The notes under the pieces: generated by a model
The model's database searches: none
Seen by the model: only the letters and a program-made list of their open reading frames with translations
Told to the model about the DNA's origin: nothing
Shown: in pieces, positions 22,780-31,588 of the stretch
Numbering within the stretch: the stretch's first letter is position 1
Layout: each line of letters opens with the position of its first letter
Assembly: GCF_004912135.1 (NCBI RefSeq)
Contig: NZ_STGU01000013.1
Coordinates: forward strand, 1 to 64,000
DNA length: 64,000 bases
Direction: 5' to 3'
Source: Rhizobium rosettiformans W3
GTDB taxonomy: Bacteria; Pseudomonadota; Alphaproteobacteria; Rhizobiales; Rhizobiaceae
Made by a program: the position numbers and the translations under genes

Positions 22780-24191
22780 ATCGTGGACCCCGTTCCAGGC
22801 ACCTGGTTGCGGGCGACGAGCAGCCTTGCGAGCGTTGCCGAGGCGATGCGCGCCGACAGCGGATCGGAGCGGCTGGTCAGCACGATCGGCACGCGCGCGC
22901 CGAGCACGATGCCGGCCGCGGTCGCCCCCGCGAAATAGATCAGTTGCTTGGCCAGCATGTTGCCGGCCTCGAGGTCCGGCACGAGCAGGATGTCGGCCTC
23001 ACCCGCGACCGGGGAGACGATGCCCTTCGTCTTCGCCGCATCCAAGTCGATGGCATTGTCGAAGGCAAGCGGGCCATCCACACGCCCGCCCGTGATCTGA
23101 CCGCGCGCCGCCATGACCGTCAGCGCGGCCGCATCAAGAGTGGACGGCATCTTCGCGTTGACGGTTTCGACCGCTGCGAGCACCGCCACTCGGGGCTCAT
23201 CGACGCCGAGAGCGCGAAGAAGGTCGATCGCGTTCTGGCAGATGTCGCGTTTCTGGTCGAGTGTCGGCTGGATGTTGATCGCGGCATCCGTGACGATAAG
23301 CGGCTTACCATAGGCCGGGACGTCGAACGCGAAGACATGGCTGATGCGCCGCTCCGTCTTGAGACCGGACCCGGTGGCGAGGACGGCGCCTAGAAGCTCG
23401 TCGGTATGGAGGCTGCCCTTGACCAGAACCGATACCGCGCCGCCGACCGCAAGTTCGACAGCGCGCGCGGCTGCGGCATGACTATGGGGAACGTCCTCGA
23501 TCGCCATGTCGCCGAGATCGATCCCCGCGGCTTCGGCGGCGGCGCGGATCTTCGCTTCCGGCCCGACCAGCAGCGGCTCGAACAGGCCCTTCTGGCGCAC
23601 CTCGACCGCAGCCTGGATTGCTCCGGCAGAGCATGGGTGAACGATGGCCGCCCGAACCGGGGGGAGGCTGCGGGCTTCCGCGACAAAGCCTTCATAGCGG
23701 CTTGCACGTTTCGTATCCGGCAATGAGACGGAGGGCGCGCCCTCGGTCCATTCGATCGACTTGTCGGGCGCGATCACCATGGCCGTGCCGGTCAGGACAT
23801 ATTCGGCTTTTTGATTGGAGCAGATCGTCTCCAGTGCAACCGTGCGATTATCCGGGTATTTCTGCACCACCCGCACGGTTGCCGTGATCGTGTCGCCGTC
23901 GACGACCGGCTTCACGAAGCGGAAATCCTGCCCCAGATAGATCGTCCCGGGCCCCGGAAGCCTTGTGCCGATCACGCGCGAGACCAGCGCTCCTGTCCAA
24001 AGCCCGTTGGCAACGATATCGTTGAAGAGGGTCGTTGCCTTCGCTGTCGCGCCACCCGGAGCCAGCCTGTTGCCGCCGGCCATCGCCGCCAGCAGATCGA
24101 TGTCTTTATCACCTGCGACCCGTGTGAGGCTTGCGGTATCGCCGACCTGCAAGTCGGCGAAGGTATGATTTGTCAGCAAGCTGTCGGTCAT
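22776..24191 (-). CDS. Fused MaoC-like / phosphate acetyltransferase, hydratase half degenerate
   Basis: 471 aa from the ATG at 24191 (GAGAGGG just upstream). The N-terminal 140 residues have the MaoC hot-dog fold: LPGPGTIYLGQDFRF and GDTITATVRVV. The catalytic Asp/His loop, usually GDxNPxH, reads AMAGGNRLAPGG, so both catalytic residues look replaced. The usual HGMW is NGLW. The C-terminal 320 residues are a Pta/Ptb acyltransferase domain: AVEVRQKGLFEPLLVG, LVKGSLHTDELLGAVL, RRISHVFAFDVP, TDAAINIQP and ADILLVPDLEAGNML. The acetyltransferase half should interconvert acetyl-CoA and acetyl phosphate. The hydratase half may be structural only. It lies 7 nt after phaC. Confidence 0.88.
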   Translation of the reverse strand: MTDSLLTNHTFADLQVGDTASLTRVAGDKDIDLLAAMAGGNRLAPGGATAKATTLFNDIVANGLWTGALVSRVIGTRLPGPGTIYLGQDFRFVKPVVDGDTITATVRVVQKYPDNRTVALETICSNQKAEYVLTGTAMVIAPDKSIEWTEGAPSVSLPDTKRASRYEGFVAEARSLPPVRAAIVHPCSAGAIQAAVEVRQKGLFEPLLVGPEAKIRAAAEAAGIDLGDMAIEDVPHSHAAAARAVELAVGGAVSVLVKGSLHTDELLGAVLATGSGLKTERRISHVFAFDVPAYGKPLIVTDAAINIQPTLDQKRDICQNAIDLLRALGVDEPRVAVLAAVETVNAKMPSTLDAAALTVMAARGQITGGRVDGPLAFDNAIDLDAAKTKGIVSPVAGEADILLVPDLEAGNMLAKQLIYFAGATAAGIVLGARVPIVLTSRSDPLSARIASATLARLLVARNQVPGTGSTI

Positions 24192-24198
24192 CACCCTC

Positions 24199-25980
24199 TC
24201 ACTTCTGGAATACGTAGGCGCCGGGCGCCTCGGCGATGGCAGGAAAGCCCTTGTCGGCGACGCCGAGTGAAGGCGGGGCAACACGATCCTTGCCTGAGTG
24301 CGCGGCAAGCCACGGCAGCCAGGCCTCCCACCAGGAACCGTCCCGGGTCTCAGTCTCTGCTGCCCATTCGTCGGGGCCAAGGCAGATGTCGATTGCCAGC
24401 CTGGTCGCGATGCGATAGCGGCGGCCGCGATGGCCTGGCTCGCTGACGATGCCTGCGTTGTGCCCGCCGCTGGTCAGAACGAAGGTAACATCGGTATCGG
24501 CTAGCTGGTGGATCTTGTAGACCGATCTCCATGGTGCGACATGATCGCGTTCCGTTCCCACGACGAACATCGGCACACGGATGTTCTGCAGCGCCGCCGG
24601 GCGGCCATCGACCATGAAGCGGCCGGCTGCAAGCTCGTTGTCGAGGTAGAGGCGTTGAAGATATTCGGCATGCATCCGGTAGGGCATGCGCGTGGAGTCG
24701 GCATTCCACGCCATAAGGTCGTTCATCGGTGTGCGTTCGCCCATGAGATAGTCGTGGACCAGTCGCGACCAGACGAGGTCGTTGCTCTTCAGGATCTGAA
24801 AGGCCCCCGCCATCTGGTCAGCCGACAGATATCCGCGATCCCACATCATGCTTTCGAGGAAATGCATCTGGCTCGGGTCGATGAAGAGCGCCAGTTCGCC
24901 GGGTTCGGAAAAATCCGTCTGGGCCGCGAAAAGGGTGAGCGTGGCCAGCCTGTCGTCGCCGGCGCGCGCCATCGCAGCCGCCGCGATCGCGAGAAGCGTG
25001 CCACCCAGGCAATAGCCCGTCGCGTGGATCTTGCTGTCGGGAACGATCGCCGCGATCGCATCGAGCGCGGCCATGATGCCCATTCGGCGATAATCGTCCA
25101 GCGTGAGATCGCGATCCTCTGCCCCAGGGTTTCGCCAGGAAACGGCAAAGACCGTGTGTCCCTGCCCGACCAGATAGCGTACCAGGGAGTTCTCCGGAGA
25201 GAGGTCGAGGATGTAGTATTTCATGATCCAGGCAGGCACGATCAGCACCGGCTCCGCCATAACGGTGTCGGTTGTGGGACTGTACTGGATCAGTTCGATC
25301 AGATGGTTTCGGAAGATGACCTTTCCGGGAGTGACCGCGACATCCCGCCCCGGTACGAACCCTTCCGTGCCCGCGGGCGGGCGACCGCCCGCAAGCCTGT
25401 TGATATCTTCGAACCAGTTCTGAAACCCCGCGAGGAAGTTTGCCCCACCAGTGGCGATGGTTTTGTTGATCACCTCGGGATTGGTGAACGGATTGTTGGA
25501 TGGCGAGAACATGTCGAGCACTTGCCGCGCGGCGAAGGAGACCACGTCCTCGTGGTGAGGAGCGACGCCTGGCACCTCCCGTGTCGCATTGTGCCACCAC
25601 TGCTGGGCGAGCAGGAACGCCTGAGCATAGGCCGCATAGGGGAGTTCCTTCCACGCCTCCCCGGTGAAGCGGTAGTCGCCCGGCAAGGGCTCGATGCAGC
25701 ATGGAGTGTCGTCATCGAGACTGGCGGCGCAGAGATAACCCGACAGCCGGGCGCTTTTCCGCACGGCCTTGTCGGTAAGTTCCAGACGCTTTCCAGGCGC
25801 CGAGGCCAGATGGATCGACCAGTCGAACAAGGCCAGCGCCAGTGCCGCCGGAGAAAGCCCGCCAGTCATCCGCGCGCTCAGCGCCTCGCGCATCCGATCG
25901 ATTGCGCGGTAGGTTTCCGTGTCGAAAGTGTCGTGGCGGGCCTCCGCCGCCTTGATGTCTCGCCGGCTCAAATCATTCAT
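24199..25980 (-). CDS. phaC: Class I polyhydroxyalkanoate synthase
   Basis: 593 aa from the ATG at 25980, which overlaps the tetR stop as ATGA; a start 15 codons earlier inside tetR is less likely. The lipase-like box GYCLGG carries the catalytic Cys324. The downstream His lies in SGGHNAGIV, and a catalytic Asp region (GTERDHVAPW) is present. The N-terminal PhaC domain includes NPFTNPEVINKT. Length and motifs fit class I synthases, which polymerise 3-hydroxyacyl-CoA into storage granules. No phaA, phaB or phasin lies next to it, so monomer supply must come from elsewhere. Confidence 0.93.
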   Translation of the reverse strand: MNDLSRRDIKAAEARHDTFDTETYRAIDRMREALSARMTGGLSPAALALALFDWSIHLASAPGKRLELTDKAVRKSARLSGYLCAASLDDDTPCCIEPLPGDYRFTGEAWKELPYAAYAQAFLLAQQWWHNATREVPGVAPHHEDVVSFAARQVLDMFSPSNNPFTNPEVINKTIATGGANFLAGFQNWFEDINRLAGGRPPAGTEGFVPGRDVAVTPGKVIFRNHLIELIQYSPTTDTVMAEPVLIVPAWIMKYYILDLSPENSLVRYLVGQGHTVFAVSWRNPGAEDRDLTLDDYRRMGIMAALDAIAAIVPDSKIHATGYCLGGTLLAIAAAAMARAGDDRLATLTLFAAQTDFSEPGELALFIDPSQMHFLESMMWDRGYLSADQMAGAFQILKSNDLVWSRLVHDYLMGERTPMNDLMAWNADSTRMPYRMHAEYLQRLYLDNELAAGRFMVDGRPAALQNIRVPMFVVGTERDHVAPWRSVYKIHQLADTDVTFVLTSGGHNAGIVSEPGHRGRRYRIATRLAIDICLGPDEWAAETETRDGSWWEAWLPWLAAHSGKDRVAPPSLGVADKGFPAIAEAPGAYVFQK

Positions 25981-26594
25981 TGCGGCTCCCGACTGATCGG
26001 CACGGCGGTCGTCATGGTTTGACATCCCTTGTCTTCGTTCATGATGAACTCGACGACCTGGGAGACCAGAGCCATCAGTTCACGATCATTTCCACCACTC
26101 TGCAGCGCTGGCGTACCGATGACGTCACGAAGGATGCTGACGCCGGCCAGGAACGCGGCGACCATGGAGGCGCGCTGTTCGGACACAACCGGACATTTGG
26201 AAGCCATTGGCTTGACGAGCCCCTCGTCAATGAGTTCGCGAAAAACACGCGAAGCCTCGGGACTGGAAAAAGATCTAGCGAGGACGTCAAAAGATCGGAT
26301 CTCGTTGGCGCCCTTCTCGGCTAGAACCTCTTTTGCCAACGTTACGTGTAACTCACTCGCCTCGCCGACCAGCCAGACCTCGGGACGAACGATTGCCTTG
26401 ACAGCCTCCCGGAACAGCTTCTCCTTCGATCCGAAGGAACGATGAACATAGGCCATGTCGACGCCGACATCGGATGCAATGTCTCGCAACCCGGTTTCCT
26501 CATAGGAGTGGCTGGAGAAGCGAAGTATCGCGGCTTTCAGGATGCGATCACGGGTGGCGTCTTCCGGGGCGGGAAAGATCAGTCGATTAGGCAT
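25977..26594 (-). CDS. TetR-family regulator of the phaC-pta-ackA-fabI operon
   Basis: 205 aa from the ATG at 26594. The N-terminal helix-turn-helix is typical: TRDRILKAAILRFSSHSYEETGLRDIASDVGVDMAYVHRSFGSKEKLFREAV. The C-terminal ligand domain is variable and its ligand unknown. It is the first gene of the phaC transcript and shares an ATGA overlap with phaC, so autoregulation through a nearby operator is likely; an imperfect palindrome lies 12-32 nt upstream. Longer starts give a basic, low-complexity N-terminus and are rejected. Confidence 0.86.
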   Translation of the reverse strand: MPNRLIFPAPEDATRDRILKAAILRFSSHSYEETGLRDIASDVGVDMAYVHRSFGSKEKLFREAVKAIVRPEVWLVGEASELHVTLAKEVLAEKGANEIRSFDVLARSFSSPEASRVFRELIDEGLVKPMASKCPVVSEQRASMVAAFLAGVSILRDVIGTPALQSGGNDRELMALVSQVVEFIMNEDKGCQTMTTAVPISREPQ

Positions 26595-26605
26595 AATTTC
26601 TCCAA

Positions 26606-26626
26606 ATAAACGGCTGTCCAGTCTAT
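26606..26626 (-). promoter_or_regulatory. Imperfect palindrome upstream of tetR-phaC, possible TetR operator
   Basis: ATAAACGGCTGTCCAGTCTAT: the outer parts (ATA-AC-G / C-GT-TAT) are symmetric, the centre is not. It lies just upstream of the regulator start. It is a weak candidate on sequence alone. Confidence 0.3.
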
Positions 26627-26793
26627 CGGCGCAACGAAAGGCAGTCAACAGCCGATGACCGACTTTCGCCCGACGCTGTGATGTGCTCTTCGTTTCGCGT
26701 TTTTTCACAAACTCGGAGTAATCGCGCCAAATTACCTTGAGAGAGGAGCGCTTGATCGCGAGTCATTTAAAATGTTCAAACCCTTGCTTTCGT

Positions 26794-27816
26794 TCAGCGC
26801 CGCAGGGTTGGTCGTTCCCACGCATTGGCCATGCTTTCGAGCGTCGCCGTCATCAGCGCTGCGACTGCGGTTCCGACGAAGGTCAGTGCCAGGCGGGTTA
26901 ACGCTGCATAGGAAGGTTCCTGCGTGGTAAGGGCACCAACGATCAGTGACAGAGCGGCCGATGCGCTGAACTGGTAGACCATCGGAGGATGGCGGCCGAT
27001 CATCATCATGGTGGCGAAATATAGCACGGTGAGAAAGACCAGACCGACCAGCATGAAGAAATGGGCGTTCAGGGTCATCAGGAACAGGGCGACACCCGCT
27101 GCGGATGCACCTAGAACCGTCGCAAAGATCCGTTCCCGGGCCTCTGCAAACAACTGCTCGCGTGTCGGGAAACACAGCACGAATATCGCGGCGATCGCCA
27201 TCATCATGTTGGACATATCGATGAAGCTGTAGAGCCAGAAGCTGAGCCCGAGCAGGACGACCGCCCGGATGAGCGCCGATCGCACGTGATTGCCCGGTGC
27301 GGGCGTATATTCGTCGATCATTTTCTCCTGGGTAGCCGGCGGAATGAGGAGGTAAAGGACCGGAATCGCGATCAATGCGAGGATGCCCGCCTCGACCACC
27401 GAATCACTTAGGGCGTCGAGCGCAGTGATGGAGTTCATACCCAGGATAGAGGCGAGGCCAACGGACACCAGTATCAGCATCCCCATCGGGTTGCCGGTGC
27501 TCTGGATGAGATAGAACGCGACGAAATAGAGGCTGCCGACCGCGATCAGGAACGCCACCGGCCAAGACATGAGAAGGGTGAGCACGCCGCTTGCCAACCA
27601 AATCATCATGATGAGCGCCAGAGGACCTCCTATGGCTTTCTTCGGATCGAAGGCCTTGCGCATGCCGGCCATCAGGCCAAACGGCAGGGCCGCCATCAGC
27701 GCCGGCATAGAGGGCATGACAAAGGGTATCGCGCCCACCGAGATCACCGCAAGCAGCGCCATGCGCAAAGGAAAATTTGGGTCGTCGCGAAAGCTCGGCC
27801 GGGGCGAAACATACAT
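26794..27816 (-). CDS. DUF2955/FUSC-like efflux membrane protein
   Basis: 340 aa, about ten transmembrane helices in two clusters separated by a short cytosolic linker (PPATQEKMIDEYTPAPGNHVR). It matches DUF2955, a relative of the aromatic-acid exporter and fusaric-acid resistance family. Such proteins work with an HlyD-type adaptor to export aromatic or phenolic compounds. The HlyD gene lies 9 nt upstream in the same direction. The 199-nt gap between this gene and tetR contains only the putative operator. Confidence 0.82.
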   Translation of the reverse strand: MYVSPRPSFRDDPNFPLRMALLAVISVGAIPFVMPSMPALMAALPFGLMAGMRKAFDPKKAIGGPLALIMMIWLASGVLTLLMSWPVAFLIAVGSLYFVAFYLIQSTGNPMGMLILVSVGLASILGMNSITALDALSDSVVEAGILALIAIPVLYLLIPPATQEKMIDEYTPAPGNHVRSALIRAVVLLGLSFWLYSFIDMSNMMMAIAAIFVLCFPTREQLFAEARERIFATVLGASAAGVALFLMTLNAHFFMLVGLVFLTVLYFATMMMIGRHPPMVYQFSASAALSLIVGALTTQEPSYAALTRLALTFVGTAVAALMTATLESMANAWERPTLRR

Positions 27817-27825
27817 GGCCCCACC

Positions 27826-28995
27826 TCAATACAGATAGGACAGAAGCGACTGGGCGCGGTGCAGGGCCATTGCGATCCACGCTGACGGATTGCTTTCGCC
27901 TGCGGCGTAGACCACGACGGTGGCCTTCGCGCCCACCCTGACGGTGCGAGGCCATTCCGAAAGCGCTCGATCGAGTTCAATGCGCACGGGAAACCGGCGG
28001 GCCGGCTCGAACCAGCGCGTTTCCGGCTCGTTCTGCACCAGACCGCTGGATGCGGTCCGTCCGGTATCGATGCCCCAGCCGACGCTGTGTACGGTCCCGG
28101 TAAAAATCTGCCCCGGCAAGGCATCGAAAAGCAGGCCCACCTTGTTGCCCGGCTCGATATTGGCGAGCTGGTTCTCGCGCATATCGGCCGTGATCCAGGC
28201 TCCCCTTCCGTCGATGAAGGTGAGAGCGGCCGAACCCGCGCTCACGTACTGGCCGACTGCTAGATCGAGATTCGTGACCACGCCGAGCGTCGGTGCCACG
28301 ACCCGTGTGTAGATCAGGTCGAGCTGCGCCCTTTCCAGCTTGAGTCGAGCGGCCTTGATGCGCGGATTGCTGGCGCCCGCCGCCCCCAACTCGGCTTCCG
28401 CGCTAGACAGATCAGCCTCCGCCGCATCGACCTCCGCCTGCGCGACCTCGAGTTCCGCGCGAGATGCTTCCTCCTGCTTCCGCGCGGCAACACCACGCTG
28501 TACAAGGCTTTGCGTCCTGGCGTTCGAGGTCTTGGCGTTTTCGAATTTGGCCCTGGCCTGCGACACCTTGGCCTGTGCAGCGATCAGCGCCGCCGACGAG
28601 GCGTTGATTGACTGGGTCGCCTGTTCGAGTTCGACTTCCGCCTGCTGGACCGCGATCTCGAACGGGCGCGGGTCGACCACGTAAAGAAGATCGCCCTCCT
28701 GGACAATCGTATTGTCCTCAACGTGGACGCTGATTACCGGGCCTGAAACACGGGGCGCTAGTCGGGCAATGTAGCCGCTGACCGTGCCGCGGTCGGTATA
28801 GGGGGCGAGCTTGTCGGAAACGGCGTACCAGGCTACGAAGGCGACCATGAGCCCGATAACGAGCACGCCGACCCGGACTCCCGTCCTGGTCGGCCCCGCC
28901 TCGACCGGAGCGTCAGCCAACGCTTCGGGGGCACGGTCGGCGGGCCTGTCCTCAGAAGAGCCTGTCGGCAGGTCATGTTGGTTCTTATCATCCAT
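27826..28995 (-). CDS. HlyD-family membrane fusion protein (EmrA/AaeA type)
   Basis: 389 aa. A short proline-rich cytoplasmic tail and one transmembrane helix (GVLVIGLMVAFVAWYAVSD) precede a lipoyl/barrel-sandwich hybrid half (RVSGPVISVHVEDNTIVQEGDLLYVVD) and a long alpha-hairpin coiled coil of Ala/Glu/Gln residues. The second lipoyl half (APTLGVVTNLDLAVGQYVSAGS) and a beta-barrel follow. It couples an inner-membrane pump to an outer-membrane channel. Its partner is the DUF2955 protein, 9 nt downstream. No outer-membrane TolC-like gene is seen here. Confidence 0.9.
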   Translation of the reverse strand: MDDKNQHDLPTGSSEDRPADRAPEALADAPVEAGPTRTGVRVGVLVIGLMVAFVAWYAVSDKLAPYTDRGTVSGYIARLAPRVSGPVISVHVEDNTIVQEGDLLYVVDPRPFEIAVQQAEVELEQATQSINASSAALIAAQAKVSQARAKFENAKTSNARTQSLVQRGVAARKQEEASRAELEVAQAEVDAAEADLSSAEAELGAAGASNPRIKAARLKLERAQLDLIYTRVVAPTLGVVTNLDLAVGQYVSAGSAALTFIDGRGAWITADMRENQLANIEPGNKVGLLFDALPGQIFTGTVHSVGWGIDTGRTASSGLVQNEPETRWFEPARRFPVRIELDRALSEWPRTVRVGAKATVVVYAAGESNPSAWIAMALHRAQSLLSYLY

Positions 28996-29032
28996 TTTTT
29001 TCTCTTGGGGTTCGGACGAAACGTAGCCGGCG

Positions 29033-30232
29033 CTATCCTGCGAATATGGCGATCACGACCGCATTGACGAGGTCGATGAAGAAGCCGCAGACGAGCGGCA
29101 CGACGATGAAGGCCCTGTGCGCCGCGCCATATTGCTGGGTGACGGCCGTCATGTTGGCGATGGCAGTGGCAGTGGATCCGAGCGTGATGCCTCCGAAGCT
29201 GGCAGATATCACGGCCGCTTCGTAGTCACGCCCCATGGCGGGAAAGACGATGAAAACCGTGTAGACGATCGTGAGCGCGATCTGCACCGCGAGCGCGGCG
29301 ACGACAAAGGTGAAGACGCCGCTCAACTGCCACAGTTGCAGGCCCATCAGCGCCATCGTCAGGAACAGGCCGAGAGAGAGGTCGGACAGAAGCGACAATC
29401 CTTGTCGCACGCCGGGCCAGATGCGGGTGATGGCCGCCCCGGCTGCCAGCGGCATCAGATTGCGGATTGCAATGCCGGCCAGCAGGCAACTGACGAAGGT
29501 CGGGAGTCTGAAGCCCGTCAGCGCGATCAGGGAGTCGAGCGCCATGCCGAGCATGACCGCGACATTGAGCGCCAGGATCGCCCAGAGCAGGCAGAAATAG
29601 TCCATCTTCGGCTCCGGCTCCTCATGGGCGGCGCCGACGTCGATATCTGCGTCGCCCGAGGTGACGATTCCATTGCGGCGGATCAGCAGGGCGGCCATGG
29701 GGCCGCCGATCACACATGCCGCGATCAGCCCGACCGTGTTGCTGGCGATGCCGAGCTCCATCGCGTTGGCGATCCCGAGGTCCCCGACGAAGATCGGCGC
29801 CCAGGCGACCGTGGTGCCGACCCCGCCCGTCAGCGAGACGGACCCGACCATCAGGCCGGCCTTCGGATCGAGCCCGAACAATGCGGCGATCCCCATCCCC
29901 GTGACGTTCTGGATGAGCATGAACGCGGTTGCGAGCGCGAGCAGCACGATGAGCGGCCTGCCGCCCTGCAAAAGGGTGGCCGTATCCGACTTCAGACCGA
30001 TGCTGGCGAAGAACAGCAGCAGCAGGTGGTCACGCACGCCGAGTTCGAACTGGATTCTCCAGCCCGCAATCCAGTAGGCCAAAGCCACTAGCAAGGCGCA
30101 CAAAATGCCGCCGACAACAGGCTCCGGTATCGAGTACTTTCGCAGCACCGCGATGTTCATCGTCAAGATCTTGCCCACGATGAGGAGCAGGACCGCAATC
30201 GTGAAAGATAGAAAGGGGCTAACTTGAATCAT
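29033..30232 (-). CDS. gltS: Sodium/glutamate symporter GltS
   Basis: 399 aa, about eleven transmembrane helices in two inverted repeats, typical of GltS. Diagnostic parts include SVSLTGGVGTTVAWAP, ASFGGITLGSTATAIANM in the second repeat and NAVVIAIFAG at the C-terminus. It imports glutamate with Na+. The sodium gradient made by the NQR could drive it; this is inferred. It precedes the HlyD gene by 37 nt in the same direction, which may be coincidental. Confidence 0.92.
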   Translation of the reverse strand: MIQVSPFLSFTIAVLLLIVGKILTMNIAVLRKYSIPEPVVGGILCALLVALAYWIAGWRIQFELGVRDHLLLLFFASIGLKSDTATLLQGGRPLIVLLALATAFMLIQNVTGMGIAALFGLDPKAGLMVGSVSLTGGVGTTVAWAPIFVGDLGIANAMELGIASNTVGLIAACVIGGPMAALLIRRNGIVTSGDADIDVGAAHEEPEPKMDYFCLLWAILALNVAVMLGMALDSLIALTGFRLPTFVSCLLAGIAIRNLMPLAAGAAITRIWPGVRQGLSLLSDLSLGLFLTMALMGLQLWQLSGVFTFVVAALAVQIALTIVYTVFIVFPAMGRDYEAAVISASFGGITLGSTATAIANMTAVTQQYGAAHRAFIVVPLVCGFFIDLVNAVVIAIFAG

Positions 30233-30347
30233 CTTTTTCGGCGGACTTCCATTGATTGATTTCTGGCGGGACCATCCCTAAGCGTGCGCAGACAACCCAT
30301 TCCAGTGGTGGCCTTTCGATTCCATGCGTTTGCAGAAGAGGCTCGGG

Positions 30348-30710
30348 TCATCGGCTTACTGCCGATCCGAGCGCGTTACCTGCCGCGCGGCCAAGTCTTT
30401 CGACCTGCTCGCCGATGCTGCGCCGCATAGTCGATTCGAAAACAGTGATCGGCGCACTGACGGCCACGCTCGCCGCTACGCCGACGGTCTGCGCTGCTTG
30501 CATCGCCCCCGCCCCGAGGTGGTCCCCCAGACCAACGTCGGCATCGATGCTCGCGTGTCTCGTCGCCGCCCCCAGCGCACCCACCTGCGTGACGCCTTCA
30601 ACCGTGGCTCTGCTCGGAACCATTGTGTCCTGAGATCGGGAAGCACAGTCCGAAACAGGCAGCCAGCGTGTTATTGCGCGGCGTTTTCCGATCGTGTGGA
30701 TGCCACTCAT
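30348..30710 (-). CDS. Orphan small protein translationally coupled to tetR
   Basis: 120 aa, not recognised. It begins at an ATG that overlaps the TetR stop as ATGA, so it is almost certainly translated with it. The middle and C-terminal part form an Ala/Val-rich helix pair (MQAAQTVGVAASVAVSAPITVFESTMRRSIGEQVERL). A phasin-like or membrane-peripheral helix is imaginable, but no family can be named. Some codons upstream are less typical, so the start rests on the overlap. Confidence 0.5.
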   Translation of the reverse strand: MSGIHTIGKRRAITRWLPVSDCASRSQDTMVPSRATVEGVTQVGALGAATRHASIDADVGLGDHLGAGAMQAAQTVGVAASVAVSAPITVFESTMRRSIGEQVERLGRAAGNALGSAVSR

Positions 30711-31363
30711 AGTTCCATCTCAATTCCTCGGACGAAGATATCGATGGTGCGTTCAAGGGCGGCCCGGTCTATCCCCGCGATCCCCGGCGGCGTCCGCTGA
30801 AGAACGGCCTGCCGCAGTTGCGGTATCATCGTGATGGACAGGAATATCTCCGCATCACGGGCCAGACCGGGTTCACTTGCACCGTGGTCGCGCAGCACGG
30901 CCATTACCTCCTCGCGGATCGGCGGCATTCCATACTGGCCGACGAGACTCGCCAACTTCGGAAACTGCCACGACTCGCCAACAACAACTCTTTCCAGGGA
31001 AATGATGAGCGGATCAGTCGCTACTTCTAGAATGCGCAACGACAAAGCCAGCAGCTTGTCCCGCGGAGTCTTGCCCGACAACTGCTCCGTGACGATATTC
31101 GATAGGCCCGTGTTTACAACATCGAGGACAATCGCTTCGAAAAGTGCGGCCTTGCCTGGATGGCGCGAATAAAGAGTCCGCTTGGAAATTCCAATTTCCG
31201 CGGCGATCGCGTCCATGCTCGTCTGCGCAAACCCGTCTCGCAGGAACAGCTTGCGCGCAGCCGCCATGATCCGGGCCGATATGCGTTCAGACTCCGCCGG
31301 TGTCGGCCGTCCGCCGTGGTGGCTCGCCACACGCGCATGATTGATCTTGTCGGTCGGCGTCAT
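30707..31363 (-). CDS. TetR/AcrR-family regulator
   Basis: 218 aa. The N-terminal HTH is typical: SERISARIMAAARKLFLRDGFAQTSMDAIAAEIGISKRTLYSRHPGKAALFEAIV. The C-terminal domain resembles AefR/TetR_C proteins that respond to organic compounds. It is divergent from the hdeD-DUF4105-HlyD-RbbA-YhhJ genes, and a perfect palindrome lies between them, so it is probably the repressor of that exporter group. Confidence 0.88.
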   Translation of the reverse strand: MTPTDKINHARVASHHGGRPTPAESERISARIMAAARKLFLRDGFAQTSMDAIAAEIGISKRTLYSRHPGKAALFEAIVLDVVNTGLSNIVTEQLSGKTPRDKLLALSLRILEVATDPLIISLERVVVGESWQFPKLASLVGQYGMPPIREEVMAVLRDHGASEPGLARDAEIFLSITMIPQLRQAVLQRTPPGIAGIDRAALERTIDIFVRGIEMEL

Positions 31364-31466
31364 TGAAGCGCTTTTTGCTACGTTGCCTTATGAACAGGGA
31401 TTGGCAGGGAATGCCTCCGGAGACGGAACATTCCTCCAGATGCCGCTCCTTGACGAGCTGGCTAGT

Positions 31467-31487
31467 TAAACGATACGGTTTCGTTTA
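31467..31487. promoter_or_regulatory. TetR-type operator between divergent genes
   Basis: TAAACGA-TACGGTT-TCGTTTA: perfect 7-bp arms around a 7-bp spacer, in the gap between the divergent tetR and hdeD-like genes. AAACGATACGGTTTCGTTT resembles known TetR/AcrR operators. TTTACTTTGTTTATATAG directly downstream could hold the promoter. Confidence 0.65.
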
Positions 31488-31588
31488 CTTTGTTTATATA
31501 GAATTTCAACCGTTTTGCATCCGGGGTTTACGGCTTGGGTGCGGCGATCGCGAATCGCTCTGCGCCGCACAGACATAAGGAGAGCTGC

